Shown here: positions 18,409 to 27,680 of the stretch, piece after piece
Layout: each line of letters starts with the position of its first letter
Numbering within the stretch: position 1 is the stretch's first letter
Assembly: GCF_008370325.1 (NCBI RefSeq)
Contig: NZ_VNIP01000009.1
Location: 310,001 to 374,000, forward strand
DNA from: Martinezella tropici
Lineage (GTDB): Bacteria > Pseudomonadota > Alphaproteobacteria > Rhizobiales > Rhizobiaceae
Direction: 5' to 3'
DNA: 64,000 nucleotides
Translations under genes and position numbers: made by a program
The notes under the pieces: model-generated
The model's input: the letters and a program-made list of their open reading frames with translations, nothing else
What the model was told of the DNA's origin: nothing
The model's database searches: none

Positions 18409-19710
18409 CTAGAGCTGGTCCTGTTCGAAGGCGTCCTGGACCTGCTGCGCGCCATCCTTTGGCGAAATCTGGCCGGAGACGATACCGACGGCCACATCGT
18501 TGACGACGCGGCCGACCGAAGGGCCGAGATCCTGGTCAAAGAAATTCTGGTGCCAGGTCGAATGCGCCAGCTGGTCGGCGGCGTCATGCATCAGCGGACC
18601 CTTGACGCCGTCTTCCGCGCCGACGGCGACCGGAATGATCATCCCGGCCTGCGCCATGGCGCGCTCGTTTTCAGCATTGGTCAGATAGGCGAGGAAATCG
18701 AGCGCCTCGGGCGGGGCCTTCTTGGTGACGGCCCAGCCGTTCAGCCCGCCGAGCGTATCTGTGGCAAGGCCAGTACCGCCGGTCACGGCCGGAAAAGCGA
18801 AGCGGCCGATATTGTCAGCCGCCAGTCCCTTGCCGTCACCGGAATTGGTGCGCTGGTTGGCAACCGTATTTTCGAAGCCGAGGATCATCGCAGCCTTGCC
18901 GTCACCGAAGACGCCGAGCGCCTGCGGCCAGGTGGTGCCGAGATAGCCGGGCTGGAAGGGTTCGAGCTTGCCGAGCTCGGCTAGCTGTTCGCCGGCCTTG
19001 ATGATGGCGGGATCGTTGAAGCCGTTGCCCTTGCCGTTCTTCGCGTCGTTGAAGACCTGCTGACCGCCGTCGCGCATCACCAGATAGCTCCAGTAGAAGT
19101 GAATTGGCCACTTTTCGCCGCCGCCGCCGGCGATCGGCGCAATACCGGCCGCCTTGATCTTCTTGACCGCGGCCAGATAATCGTCCCAGGTCTTGATGAC
19201 GCTCGCATCGACGCCGGCCTTGGCGAACAGCGCCTTGTTATAGAAGAAGGAAACAGTGCCGAGCTTGTAGGGTACGGCGCTGATCTTGTTGTCGAAGGTC
19301 AGGCCTTTCACCGCCGCCTGATTGTAGCTCTTCAGCCAGGCACTATCCTTGGCGTTCATCGCCGCGGTCAGGTCGAGCAGCGTGCCGGTCTGCTGCTGCT
19401 GCTTCAAGACACCGCCGCCCCAGCTGAAGAAGAAATCGGGAGCGTCCTTCGATTGCAAGAGCGTCGGCAGCTTCGCCTTGAACGCCTCGTTGGCCAGGAA
19501 CTGCATCTCGATTTTCGTGCCGGGGTGCTTGGCCTCGTACTGATCCGCGATCTTGCGCCAGACGGCAACATAGTTCGGATCGGTTTCCAGATGCAGCCAT
19601 TTGACGACGGTATCGGCGGCAGCGCCCGTCGCGCCGGCCAGGATCGCCAAGCCGGTCGTCGCAGCAACGGCTGCGATGCGAAGGGCCTTGGCCCCACGTA
19701 GATGGATCAT
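18409..19710 (-). CDS. Sugar ABC transporter substrate-binding protein
   Basis: This 433-residue periplasmic protein is of the family-1 extracellular solute-binding type. The signal peptide is clear, with a hydrophobic core about residues 12-30 and probable cleavage near GAAA-DTVVKW. A strong GGGAGGAG precedes the ATG at 19710. It is the first gene of the importer operon and diverges from the ROK regulator. The substrate is not evident; the neighbouring ThuA-like protein and dehydrogenase suggest a disaccharide or other glycoside. Confidence 0.94.
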   Translation of the reverse strand: MIHLRGAKALRIAAVAATTGLAILAGATGAAADTVVKWLHLETDPNYVAVWRKIADQYEAKHPGTKIEMQFLANEAFKAKLPTLLQSKDAPDFFFSWGGGVLKQQQQTGTLLDLTAAMNAKDSAWLKSYNQAAVKGLTFDNKISAVPYKLGTVSFFYNKALFAKAGVDASVIKTWDDYLAAVKKIKAAGIAPIAGGGGEKWPIHFYWSYLVMRDGGQQVFNDAKNGKGNGFNDPAIIKAGEQLAELGKLEPFQPGYLGTTWPQALGVFGDGKAAMILGFENTVANQRTNSGDGKGLAADNIGRFAFPAVTGGTGLATDTLGGLNGWAVTKKAPPEALDFLAYLTNAENERAMAQAGMIIPVAVGAEDGVKGPLMHDAADQLAHSTWHQNFFDQDLGPSVGRVVNDVAVGIVSGQISPKDGAQQVQDAFEQDQL

Positions 19711-19789
19711 GATTTTCTCCTCCCAAGGGAACCAAGAGCCTCAATATTTTTTCCCTTATGCGGAATAATTCAACGGAGCTTTGCCGAAA

Positions 19790-19866
19790 TGTCAACCACT
19801 ATCGCTAAATTTTCGGCAGATTGCCCGCGAAATGGCTTGACATTGGGCAAAGGCCATAGGTTATTT
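19790..19866. promoter_or_regulatory. Divergent promoters with a shared motif
   Basis: On the minus strand TTGACA (19790-19795) with TGAATT 17 bp on would serve the importer operon. On the plus strand TTGACA (19837-19842) with TTATTT 18 bp on would serve the ROK gene. Both -35 elements are followed by the same kind of sequence (TTGACATTTCGGCAAAG and TTGACATTGGGCAAAG), suggesting one regulator, probably the ROK protein, binds both. Confidence 0.5.
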
Positions 19867-19930
19867 AATTCGCATTCCGTTAAAAATACCAGGCCGCAGC
19901 CGAGCGGGTCCATCATTCGGCGCCATTCTC

Positions 19931-21136
19931 ATGAAAACAGCAGATCCCGAGCTTATGCGGGCGATAAACCGCTTCAATGTGCTGGATACGATCCGGCGGG
20001 CGGGCTCCATCGCGCGCATCGAAATCAGCGACCGCACCCAGCTTTCGACCACCACCGTGTCGGCGATCACGGCATCGCTGCTGGATGACGGGTTGATCCT
20101 GGCGCGCACGGAAGGCGACCTGCGCGAGGCGGCCGCACGAGGCCGGCCCCGCGTCATGCTGGAACTCAATCCGGATGCCGCGCGCGTCGTCGGCGCGAAA
20201 ATCGCCGCTAACCGCATGGTCTTCGTCGTCACGGACTTTCGCGGCGAGGTTCTCTCTACGCTGACGCTGGCGCTGCGCGTCGACCGACAGCCGATCGGCG
20301 TCATTGCCGATCTGATCGAGGATGGCGTGCGCCGCTGCGTCGTCGATGCCAACCTGGCCCTCGACGAGATCGATTCCGTCTGCCTCGGCCTGCCTGGTGT
20401 CATCGAGCACCGCACCGGCCATGTCCGCACCAGTCCGATCTTCCGCGAGGCGGGCGTCGATTTCGCCAAGGAAATGTCCGAGCGGCTGGGCGTGACCACC
20501 ATCGTTGAAAGCGATGCACATGCCATCACACTGGCGCACCACTGGTTCGGCAAGGCGAGAGATTTGGACGACATGGTGCTCGTGTCGCTGGAACAGACGC
20601 TGGGGCTCGGTGTTCTGCATGGCGGCCAGCTGTTTCGCGGCGCCGGCGGCCTTAGCCATAATCTCGGCGACCTCGTGCTTGGCATTGGCCCGCAAGGCAC
20701 TGTCAGATTGGCGAGCCTTGCCGGCGAAAGCGCCATTCTTGGCGATCAGCCAGGCGGCGGCCGCTTCGCCGAAGCCATCCGCCTCGGCCGGGGAATGGCG
20801 CATGCCAAGACTCTGATCGATGCCGAAGACATCTCGCTGATCAGCGCGGCAATCCGTGCCGGCGAAGCCTGCGGCACGGCGCTCGCCAACATCGTCACCC
20901 TGTTTGCCCCGCCGCGCGTCATTCTTGTCGGATCGAGCCTGGCGCTCGGCCAGCCCTTCCTCGACAGCCTGCGGGAGGCCTATTCGTTGGCGATCCCGCC
21001 ATCGATCAAGGGCGTGACCGAACTTGTTTTCGACCAGTCGACCGACGAGACCTGGGCGCAGGGCGCCGCGGTCGTCGCGCTGCGCGAACTCTACGAATCG
21101 CCCTGGGGAACGACGGGACCGGCACCGGCCCTCTGA
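19931..21136 (+). CDS. ROK family transcriptional regulator
   Basis: This 401-residue protein has an N-terminal winged helix (about residues 8-62, with RAGSIARIEISDRTQLSTTT) joined to a ROK sugar-kinase-like domain. The usual ROK zinc motif (CxCGxxGC) is not present where expected (around GLSHNLGDLVLGIGPQG), so this is a regulator of the variant class. It diverges from the importer and precedes the dehydrogenase and ThuA-like genes, and presumably senses their sugar. Confidence 0.9.
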   Translation: MKTADPELMRAINRFNVLDTIRRAGSIARIEISDRTQLSTTTVSAITASLLDDGLILARTEGDLREAAARGRPRVMLELNPDAARVVGAKIAANRMVFVVTDFRGEVLSTLTLALRVDRQPIGVIADLIEDGVRRCVVDANLALDEIDSVCLGLPGVIEHRTGHVRTSPIFREAGVDFAKEMSERLGVTTIVESDAHAITLAHHWFGKARDLDDMVLVSLEQTLGLGVLHGGQLFRGAGGLSHNLGDLVLGIGPQGTVRLASLAGESAILGDQPGGGRFAEAIRLGRGMAHAKTLIDAEDISLISAAIRAGEACGTALANIVTLFAPPRVILVGSSLALGQPFLDSLREAYSLAIPPSIKGVTELVFDQSTDETWAQGAAVVALRELYESPWGTTGPAPAL

Positions 21137-21177
21137 TTTCGCAGGGACAGCAAAGACAATTCATCTGGAGGAAATCT

Positions 21178-22278
21178 ATGAACAAGGTCGGCATCGGCAT
21201 AATCGGCTGCGGAAACATCTCCGGCGCCTATCTCACCGCCATGAAATCCTTTCCCATCCTCGATATCAAAGGCGTGGCCGACCTCAATCGCGAGCTCGCG
21301 GAGGCGAAGGCCGCCGAATTCGGCCTGAAGGCGGTCGATATCGCCACCCTGCTCGCTGACCCCTCGATCGAGATCATCGTCAACCTGACCATCCCGAAGG
21401 CGCATGTCGCCGTCGGCCTGCAGGCGCTGGACGCCGGCAAACATACCTATTCGGAAAAGCCGCTCGGCATCAATTTCGCCGAAGGCAAGACGCTTGCGGA
21501 TGCCGCGGCCGCCAAGGGCCTGCGCATCGGCGCAGCCCCCGACACCTTCCTCGGCGGCGGCCACCAGACGGCGCGTGCTATCATCGACGAGGGCGCGATC
21601 GGCATCCCGGTCGGCGGCACCGCCACCTTCATGTGTCCGGGACATGAGCGCTGGCATCCGAATCCGGTTTTCTATTATGAAGTCGGCGGCGGCCCGATGC
21701 TCGACATGGGTCCCTATTACATCACCGATCTCGTCAACCTGCTCGGCCCGGTTTCGCAGGTTGCCGGCTTTGCCGTTACCCCGCGCAAGGAGCGCATCAT
21801 CACCAGCGAGCCGCGCAACGGCGAATACATCCTCGTCCATGTGCCCACGCATGTCGCTGGCGTCATGGCCTTTGCCAATGGCGCCGTCGTCCAGATCGGC
21901 ATGAGCTTCGATGTTGCCGGCCACAAGCACGTGCCGCTCGAAGTCTACGGCACCGAAGGCACGCTGATCGTGCCCGATCCCAACCGTTTCGGCGGCCCTG
22001 TGGAGTTCCTGAAGAAGGGCGGCGAATTCGCCGAGCGCGAAATCACCGCTCCCTATGCCGACGGCAATTACCGCTCGCTGGGCGTCGCCGACATGGCGCA
22101 CGCTATCCGCTCGAACCGGCCGCACCGCGCCAATGGCAGCCTCGCACTGCACGTGCTCGAAGTCATGGAAGCCTTTCAGGCGGCCTCCGACAGCGGGCGC
22201 ACGGTCACCATCACGACGCAAACGGAGCGTCCGGCCCCGCTGTCCGAATCTCTGGTGGATGGGCAGATCGGCCGCTAA
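21178..22278 (+). CDS. Gfo/Idh/MocA family dehydrogenase
   Basis: This 366-residue NAD(P)-dependent oxidoreductase has the Rossmann motif GIIGCGNISGAYL at the N-terminus and the family EKPLG motif (YSEKPLGINF). The C-terminal alpha/beta domain contains GGGPMLDMGPYYITDLVNLLG. It follows the ROK gene by 41 bp with GGAGGAA before the ATG, and is followed by the ThuA-like gene. The pairing resembles ThuB with ThuA, which act on trehalose-type sugars in rhizobia; the substrate here is inferred only. Confidence 0.92.
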   Translation: MNKVGIGIIGCGNISGAYLTAMKSFPILDIKGVADLNRELAEAKAAEFGLKAVDIATLLADPSIEIIVNLTIPKAHVAVGLQALDAGKHTYSEKPLGINFAEGKTLADAAAAKGLRIGAAPDTFLGGGHQTARAIIDEGAIGIPVGGTATFMCPGHERWHPNPVFYYEVGGGPMLDMGPYYITDLVNLLGPVSQVAGFAVTPRKERIITSEPRNGEYILVHVPTHVAGVMAFANGAVVQIGMSFDVAGHKHVPLEVYGTEGTLIVPDPNRFGGPVEFLKKGGEFAEREITAPYADGNYRSLGVADMAHAIRSNRPHRANGSLALHVLEVMEAFQAASDSGRTVTITTQTERPAPLSESLVDGQIGR

Positions 22279-22302
22279 CCAAGTAATTTCAGGAGGATTA
22301 TC

Positions 22303-22944
22303 ATGCGTGAAGCACTTATCGTCTGGGGCGGCTGGAGCGGCCACGAACCGCAGGAATGCGCCCACATCATCCGCGACATGCTGGAAGAGGACGGCTTCAA
22401 GGTCTACCTCGAAAACAGCACCGAAGCCTTCGCCGATCCCTCGATCCACGATCTCAGTCTGATCGTGCCGATCGTCACCATGTCGAAGATCGAGAAGGAA
22501 GAGGTGAAGAACCTTGCCGCCGCGATCGAAAGCGGCGTCGGCATCGCCGGCTATCATGGCGGCGCAGGCGACTCGTTCCGCGAAAGCGTCGAGTACCAGT
22601 TCATCATCGGCGGCCAATGGGTCGCCCATCCCGGCAACATCATCGACTATACGGTCAACATCACACGGCCGGACGACCCGATCATGGAGGGGATCACCGA
22701 TTTCCCCTACACGTCGGAGCAATACTACATGCATGTCGACCCATCGAACGAGGTGCTGGCGACCACGACCTTTACCGGTGACCATGCCTACTGGATCGAC
22801 GGCGTCGTCATGCCCGTCGCCTGGAAGCGCAAATACGGCAAGGGCCGCGTCTTCTATTCTTCGCTCGGCCACCAGGCCAAGGAATTCGATGTGCCGCAGA
22901 TGAAAACCATCTTCCGCCGCGGCGCCAACTGGGCGGCACGCTGA
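22303..22944 (+). CDS. ThuA-like domain protein
   Basis: This 213-residue ThuA-like (trehalose utilisation, class I amidotransferase-like fold) protein shows family stretches IVWGGWSGHEP, GIAGYHGGAGDSF, YTSEQYYMHVDPSNEVL and GKGRVFYSSLGHQ. It is a little shorter than trehalose ThuA (about 260). It is preceded by AGGAGGATT and cotranscribed with the dehydrogenase. Together they probably process the sugar imported by the divergent transporter. Confidence 0.9.
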   Translation: MREALIVWGGWSGHEPQECAHIIRDMLEEDGFKVYLENSTEAFADPSIHDLSLIVPIVTMSKIEKEEVKNLAAAIESGVGIAGYHGGAGDSFRESVEYQFIIGGQWVAHPGNIIDYTVNITRPDDPIMEGITDFPYTSEQYYMHVDPSNEVLATTTFTGDHAYWIDGVVMPVAWKRKYGKGRVFYSSLGHQAKEFDVPQMKTIFRRGANWAAR

Positions 22945-22963
22945 GCGCTGCCCCTTTCGAAAA

Positions 22964-22994
22964 AGCCGCTCCTCACATCCTTTGAGGGGCGGCT
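22964..22994 (+). terminator. Stem-loop after the ThuA-like gene
   Basis: The arms AGCCGCTCCTCA and TGAGGGGCGGCT pair over 12 bp with one wobble. It begins 20 bp after the stop codon. There is no long T-run, so termination efficiency is uncertain. Confidence 0.5.
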
Positions 22995-23710
22995 CTGCGC
23001 AAGCATCCTTATGAGGCTCGGCCAGCCGCAGCCTCATTGCTTCGAGCAAATCGCAGTCGGAGCAGACCGGACAAGCGCCGCGATAATCATTCGCGAAAAC
23101 ACCGTACGACATTCGTTCTTTCGAGCCCCCTTTTCAGCCCATTCCCAGACATTCCAAACTATCAGCCTCGCCCCCAGCGGCTAACTCTGAGCCAGAACAC
23201 GCGCGCCGCAGACGCGGAGGAGCAGTCATGCGCCTCGACCGGCCGAACGGCAGGGCCGCGACGGAAGGCTCGCCTGGCTTCATTTCCAATGCCGATCAAT
23301 CGGTTACCGGTTTTGTTATTTATCCCTAAAATAGGCCTCTGACGAGATTCATGAAGCGAAGCTGAAACGCGACCAGTTTTCGTTTGACATTCCTTTATCT
23401 TCATTTATCGTCATTCTTGTTTCGGTTTTCGCGTGAGGGATGCAAATCGAAACAAGGGGAGGAATAATTGTCCGAAAATCAGATCAATACGGAAAACGGC
23501 ATGGTTTGCGGCATCGGCCGCGCCGCCACTGACATCGTGCGGCGCAACTCTCGCCGACGCGATGTTTCCGCAGGCAGATCGGCACAATCCACCTCCCGAC
23601 AACCATAATCTCAGCAAAAGACACCGCCCGGCGACGGCATTTCCGGACGGATTAGTCTCTTCGCGATCCTCGCGGCAGCATCGATATGCGACGCATGGAA
23701 GGAATTTATC
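22995..23710. other. Long non-coding spacer upstream of the glycerol operon
   Basis: About 700 bp without a convincing gene. Short frames on both strands are rich in Arg and Ser and lack ribosome sites. Its second half holds the probable glp promoter and tandem repeats (see 23384-23413) followed by a leader of about 300 nt. The glpD and glpR genes that accompany this operon in other rhizobia are not here. Confidence 0.6.
23384..23413 (+). promoter_or_regulatory. Probable glp promoter with tandem 10-bp repeats
   Basis: TTGACA (23384-23389) is followed 16 bp later by TATCGT. Overlapping it are head-to-tail repeats TTTATCTTCA and TTTATCGTCA (23394-23413), then TTGTTTCGGTTTTCG. Tandem T-rich sites of this kind are typical targets of DeoR-type repressors such as GlpR. 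Assignment to GlpR is inference. Confidence 0.45.
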
Positions 23711-24793
23711 GTGCTTGAACTTAGAGGCGTATCGAAGTCGGTCGGCGGCGAGACGCATATCGCAGAAACGAACCTGACGCTGCAGCGCGGCACGCTGAAT
23801 GTGCTGTTGGGACCGACGCTTTCGGGCAAGACGTCGCTGATGCGGCTAATGGCCGGGCTCGACAAGCCAAACGCAGGAACGATCCATGTCGATGGCGTCG
23901 ACGTCACCGGTCAGCCGGTGCAGCGCCGCAACGTCGCGATGGTCTACCAGCAATTCATCAATTATCCCGCCATGACCGTCTACGACAACATCGCCTCGCC
24001 GATGCGACTGAGCGGCAAAAGCGCCGCGACCATCGACAAGGAAGTGAAGAAGGCAGCCGATCTTCTGCGCCTTGGCCCTTTTCTCGATCGCCTCCCCTTG
24101 AGCCTTTCCGGCGGTCAGCAGCAGCGCACGGCGCTTGCCCGCGCCATCGTCAAGAACGCGGGGCTGGTGCTGCTCGACGAGCCGCTCGCCAATCTCGACT
24201 ACAAGCTGCGTGAGGAGCTGCGCGCCGAATTGCCGAAAATCTTCGCCGAATCCGGCGCCATCTTCGTCTATGCCACGACAGAGCCATCCGAGGCCCTGCT
24301 CCTCGGCGGCAATACCGCAACCTTGGCGGAAGGCCGCATCACCCAGTTCGGACCGACGATCGAGGTCTTCCGCAACCCGAAGGACCTGATCACCGCCACC
24401 ACTTTCGCCGATCCACCGCTGAACACGATCATGCTCGACAAGCGCGACAGCGAATTCGTGCGCGACGGCAATATCCGCCTGCCCGTGCCGAAGGATCTTC
24501 AGGACCGGCCGGATGGCCGTTACACGATCGCTTTCCAGCCGCATCATTTGGCGCTGGCGCCGCAAACGCCGGAAGCTGTCGCCGCGTCGGCAACAGTGAG
24601 CGTCTCCGAGATCACCGGTTCGGAAAGCTTCATCCATATCGATGTTTCCGGCCAGCGCTGGGTGATGCTGACCCAGGGCGTGCAGGATATCGATGTCGAT
24701 GATATGATCGATGTCTATATCGATCCGCGCCACATCATGGTCTTCGATATCGAAGGCGCCGCCGTCACTCCCGCCCTGCAACAAGCCGCCTGA
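23711..24793 (+). CDS. glpS: Glycerol ABC transporter ATP-binding protein
   Basis: This 360-residue ATPase is the first gene of a glpSTPQUV operon, the glycerol importer described in Rhizobium leguminosarum. Walker A is GPTLSGKTS, signature LSGGQQQRTALARAI and Walker B LVLLDEPLANLD. The H-loop reads VYATTEPSEAL, with Thr190 where His is expected. A TOBE-like C-terminal region follows. GTG start at 23711 with GGAAGGAA before it. It pairs with GlpT, which has the complementary defect, so the dimer should have one complete ATP site. Confidence 0.93.
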   Translation: MLELRGVSKSVGGETHIAETNLTLQRGTLNVLLGPTLSGKTSLMRLMAGLDKPNAGTIHVDGVDVTGQPVQRRNVAMVYQQFINYPAMTVYDNIASPMRLSGKSAATIDKEVKKAADLLRLGPFLDRLPLSLSGGQQQRTALARAIVKNAGLVLLDEPLANLDYKLREELRAELPKIFAESGAIFVYATTEPSEALLLGGNTATLAEGRITQFGPTIEVFRNPKDLITATTFADPPLNTIMLDKRDSEFVRDGNIRLPVPKDLQDRPDGRYTIAFQPHHLALAPQTPEAVAASATVSVSEITGSESFIHIDVSGQRWVMLTQGVQDIDVDDMIDVYIDPRHIMVFDIEGAAVTPALQQAA

Positions 24794-24802
24794 GGAGGGA
24801 CA

Positions 24803-25873
24803 ATGGCCCGCATCGATCTTGACCACATCAGGCACGCTTACAACGACCACCCGAAATCCGACGCCGACTATGCGCTGAAGGAAGTGAACCATAGCTGGGA
24901 AGACGGCAGCGCCTATGCCCTGCTCGGTCCCTCAGGCTGCGGCAAGACCACGCTGCTTAACATCGTCTCCGGCCTGGTGCAGGCTTCCGAGGGCCGTATC
25001 CTCTTCAACGGCAAGGACGTAACCCGGCTGTCGACCCAGGAGCGCAACATCGCGCAGGTCTTCCAGTTCCCGGTCGTCTACGACACGATGACCGTCTACG
25101 ACAATCTCGCCTTCCCGCTGCGCAACCGGCATGTTCCGGAAGCCGACGTCAAGCGCAAGGTCGATGAGATCATCGAGATGATCGGTCTTTCCGACAGTGC
25201 CCACCGCAAGGCTCGCGGGCTGACAGCCGATGCCAAGCAGAAGATCTCGCTCGGCCGCGGCCTCGTGCGCTCCGATGTCAACGCCATCCTGTTCGATGAA
25301 CCGCTGACGGTCATCGACCCGCATATGAAGTGGGTGCTGCGCTCGCAGCTGAAGCAGCTCCACCGCCGCTTCGGCTTCACCATGGTCTACGTGACCCACG
25401 ACCAGACGGAGGCGCTGACCTTCGCCGATAAGGTGGTGGTCATGTACAATGGCGAAGTGGTGCAGATCGGCACGCCGAACGATTTGTTCGAGCGCCCGCG
25501 CCATACTTTCGTTGGCTATTTCATCGGCTCGCCCGGCATGAACGTCATGCCCGTCGAAATCGAAGGCAGCAGCGCGCGCATAGGCAACCGCACGATCGCG
25601 CTGCCCGGCGCGCCGCTGGAAAGACGCGCGGGCCGTTCCGAGCTCGGCATCCGCCCCGAATTCGTCCGCATCGGCCGCGAGGGCATGCCCGCCACCGTCA
25701 CCCAGGTTGAGGATCTCGGCCGCCGCAAGGTGGTCCGCGCCAAGCTCGACGGCCAGGATATCGTCGCCGTGATCGGCGAGGACCAGACGGTGCCGGCCGA
25801 GCCGCACATCGCCTTCGATCCGGCCGGCATCAATATCTACGCCGACTCCTGGCGCATCGAGATGGGAGCCTGA
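24803..25873 (+). CDS. glpT: Glycerol ABC transporter ATP-binding protein
   Basis: This 356-residue ATPase is encoded 9 bp after glpS with GAGGAGGG before its ATG. Walker A GPSGCGKTT, Walker B AILFDEPLTVID and H-loop VYVTHDQTEAL are intact. The ABC signature is degenerate: LTADAKQKISLGRGL (residues 140 onward) in place of LSGGQ. Together with GlpS it should form one canonical and one degenerate nucleotide site. The name follows the rhizobial glpSTPQUV scheme and is unrelated to the E. coli antiporter GlpT. Confidence 0.93.
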   Translation: MARIDLDHIRHAYNDHPKSDADYALKEVNHSWEDGSAYALLGPSGCGKTTLLNIVSGLVQASEGRILFNGKDVTRLSTQERNIAQVFQFPVVYDTMTVYDNLAFPLRNRHVPEADVKRKVDEIIEMIGLSDSAHRKARGLTADAKQKISLGRGLVRSDVNAILFDEPLTVIDPHMKWVLRSQLKQLHRRFGFTMVYVTHDQTEALTFADKVVVMYNGEVVQIGTPNDLFERPRHTFVGYFIGSPGMNVMPVEIEGSSARIGNRTIALPGAPLERRAGRSELGIRPEFVRIGREGMPATVTQVEDLGRRKVVRAKLDGQDIVAVIGEDQTVPAEPHIAFDPAGINIYADSWRIEMGA

Positions 25874-25875
25874 CG

Positions 25876-26748
25876 ATGGAGAAGACCTGGAACAACAAAG
25901 CTTGGTTCATGCTCATTCCGGTTCTGCTGCTCGTCGGCTTTTCCGCCGTCATTCCGCTGATGACGGTGGTGAACTATTCGGTACAGGACACGTTCGGCAA
26001 CAACGTCTTCTTCTGGGCGGGCACGCAGTGGTTTGAAGAGATCCTCCATTCCGGCCGCTTCTGGGATTCGATGATCCGCAACCTGATCTTCTCCTTCGTC
26101 ATCCTGGCGATCGAAGTGCCGCTCGGCATTTTCATCGCCCTCAACATGCCGAAGAAGGGCATCGGCGTTCCCGTCTGCCTGGTTCTGATGGCCTTGCCGC
26201 TGCTGATCCCCTGGAACGTCGTCGGTACGATCTGGCAGGTCTTCGGCCGCAGCGATATCGGGCTGATGGGCTATGTGCTGGTCAATCTCGGCATCGACTA
26301 CAACTATGTCTCCGATCCCGCCGATGCCTGGGCGACGATCATCGTCATGGACGTCTGGCACTGGACGAGCCTCGTCGTGCTGCTCTGCTATGCCGGCCTC
26401 GCCTCCATCCCCGATGCCTTCTACCAGGCCGCTAAGATCGACGGCGCCTCCCGCTGGTCCGTCTTCCGCTATATCCAGCTGCCGAAGATGAACCGCGTCC
26501 TGCTGATCGCCGTGCTGCTGCGCTTCATGGATAGTTTCATGATCTATACCGAACCCTTCGTCGTGACTGGCGGCGGCCCCGGCAATTCGACGACCTTCCT
26601 GTCGATCGATCTCGTGAAGGTGGCGCTCGGCCAGTTCGACCTCGGCCCGGCAGCAGCCATGTCGCTGATCTACTTCCTGATCGTGCTCCTGCTGTCCTGG
26701 GTCTTCTACACCGTCATGACCAATTACGATGCGGGAGAAAGCCGATGA
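25876..26748 (+). CDS. glpP: Glycerol ABC transporter permease
   Basis: This 290-residue inner-membrane protein of the MalF type has six helices. Its EAA loop is DAFYQAAKIDGASRWSVFRYI. It begins 2 bp after the glpT stop and its TGA overlaps the next ATG, so translation is coupled. With GlpQ it forms the glycerol channel. Confidence 0.92.
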   Translation: MEKTWNNKAWFMLIPVLLLVGFSAVIPLMTVVNYSVQDTFGNNVFFWAGTQWFEEILHSGRFWDSMIRNLIFSFVILAIEVPLGIFIALNMPKKGIGVPVCLVLMALPLLIPWNVVGTIWQVFGRSDIGLMGYVLVNLGIDYNYVSDPADAWATIIVMDVWHWTSLVVLLCYAGLASIPDAFYQAAKIDGASRWSVFRYIQLPKMNRVLLIAVLLRFMDSFMIYTEPFVVTGGGPGNSTTFLSIDLVKVALGQFDLGPAAAMSLIYFLIVLLLSWVFYTVMTNYDAGESR

Positions 26749-27668
26749 GCGGCAAACCCTTCTCCACCACGGCCGATGACGCCGCGATGCACAAGATGGC
26801 AGCGTCCAATGCCGCCGCAAATGCCGTTACGGCGACGGGCGCGCGGGTCAGCCGCCGCCATGGCGAAAAAGGTCGCTGGTCCTGGCTGGTGCCGACGATC
26901 TATATCGTCTTCCTGCTGCTGCCGATCTATTGGCTCGTCAATATGAGCTTCAAGACCAACGAGGAGATCGTCAGCGGCCTGACGCTCTATCCGCACCAGC
27001 CGACGCTGCGCAACTACACGATCATCTTCACCGATCCGTCCTGGTACAAGGGCTACATCAACTCCATCACCTATGTCGTCATGAACATGGTGATCTCGGT
27101 CGCCTGCGCCCTGCCTGCCGCCTACGCCTTCTCGCGCTACCGCTTCCTCGGCGACAAGCATGTGTTCTTCTGGTTGCTGACGAACCGTATGGCGCCACCG
27201 GCGGTCTTTGCTCTGCCCTTCTTCCAGCTCTATTCGGCCTTCGGCCTAATCGACACCCATATCGCCGTGGCGCTGGCGCACTGCCTGTTCAACGTGCCGC
27301 TGGCGGTCTGGATCCTCGAAGGCTTCATGTCGGGCGTGCCGAAGGAGATCGACGAGACGGCCTATATCGACGGCTATTCATTCCCACGCTTCTTCATCAA
27401 GATCTTCATTCCGCTGATCGCAAGCGGCATCGGCGTCGCCGCCTTCTTCTGCTTCATGTTCTCCTGGGTGGAACTGCTGATCGCCCGCACCTTGACCACG
27501 ACCGACGCCAAGCCGATCGCCGCCATCATGACGCGCACGGTTTCGGCCGCCGGCATGGACTGGGGCCTGCTTGCCGCCGCCGGCGTGCTGACCTTGGTTC
27601 CCGGCGCACTCGTCATCTATTTCGTCCGCAACTACATCGCCAAGGGCTTCGCGCTCGGCCGCGTCTAA
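26745..27668 (+). CDS. glpQ: Glycerol ABC transporter permease
   Basis: This 307-residue MalG-type permease has a hydrophilic N-terminus of about 40 residues before the first helix (WSWLVPTIYIVFLLLPIYWL). The EAA loop is KEIDETAYIDGYSFPRFFIKI. It overlaps glpP by 4 bp. The gene name follows the rhizobial glycerol operon and does not mean glycerophosphodiesterase. Confidence 0.92.
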   Translation: MSGKPFSTTADDAAMHKMAASNAAANAVTATGARVSRRHGEKGRWSWLVPTIYIVFLLLPIYWLVNMSFKTNEEIVSGLTLYPHQPTLRNYTIIFTDPSWYKGYINSITYVVMNMVISVACALPAAYAFSRYRFLGDKHVFFWLLTNRMAPPAVFALPFFQLYSAFGLIDTHIAVALAHCLFNVPLAVWILEGFMSGVPKEIDETAYIDGYSFPRFFIKIFIPLIASGIGVAAFFCFMFSWVELLIARTLTTTDAKPIAAIMTRTVSAAGMDWGLLAAAGVLTLVPGALVIYFVRNYIAKGFALGRV

Positions 27669-27680
27669 AGGAAAACCGCC

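Noticed and set aside
21091..23112. 673-codon frame on the minus strand
   Set aside because: It covers the dehydrogenase and ThuA-like genes in antisense; both plus-strand products belong to clear families.
23411..23777. Overlapping frames on both strands in the glp leader
   Set aside because: Both translations are Arg- and Ser-rich with no hydrophobic or conserved pattern; the plus frame overlaps the glpS start and the region looks like an untranslated leader.
24803..25873. GlpT signature loss as a pseudogene sign
   Set aside because: The frame is intact, all other motifs are kept, and the partner GlpS has the complementary change, so functional asymmetry is the better reading.
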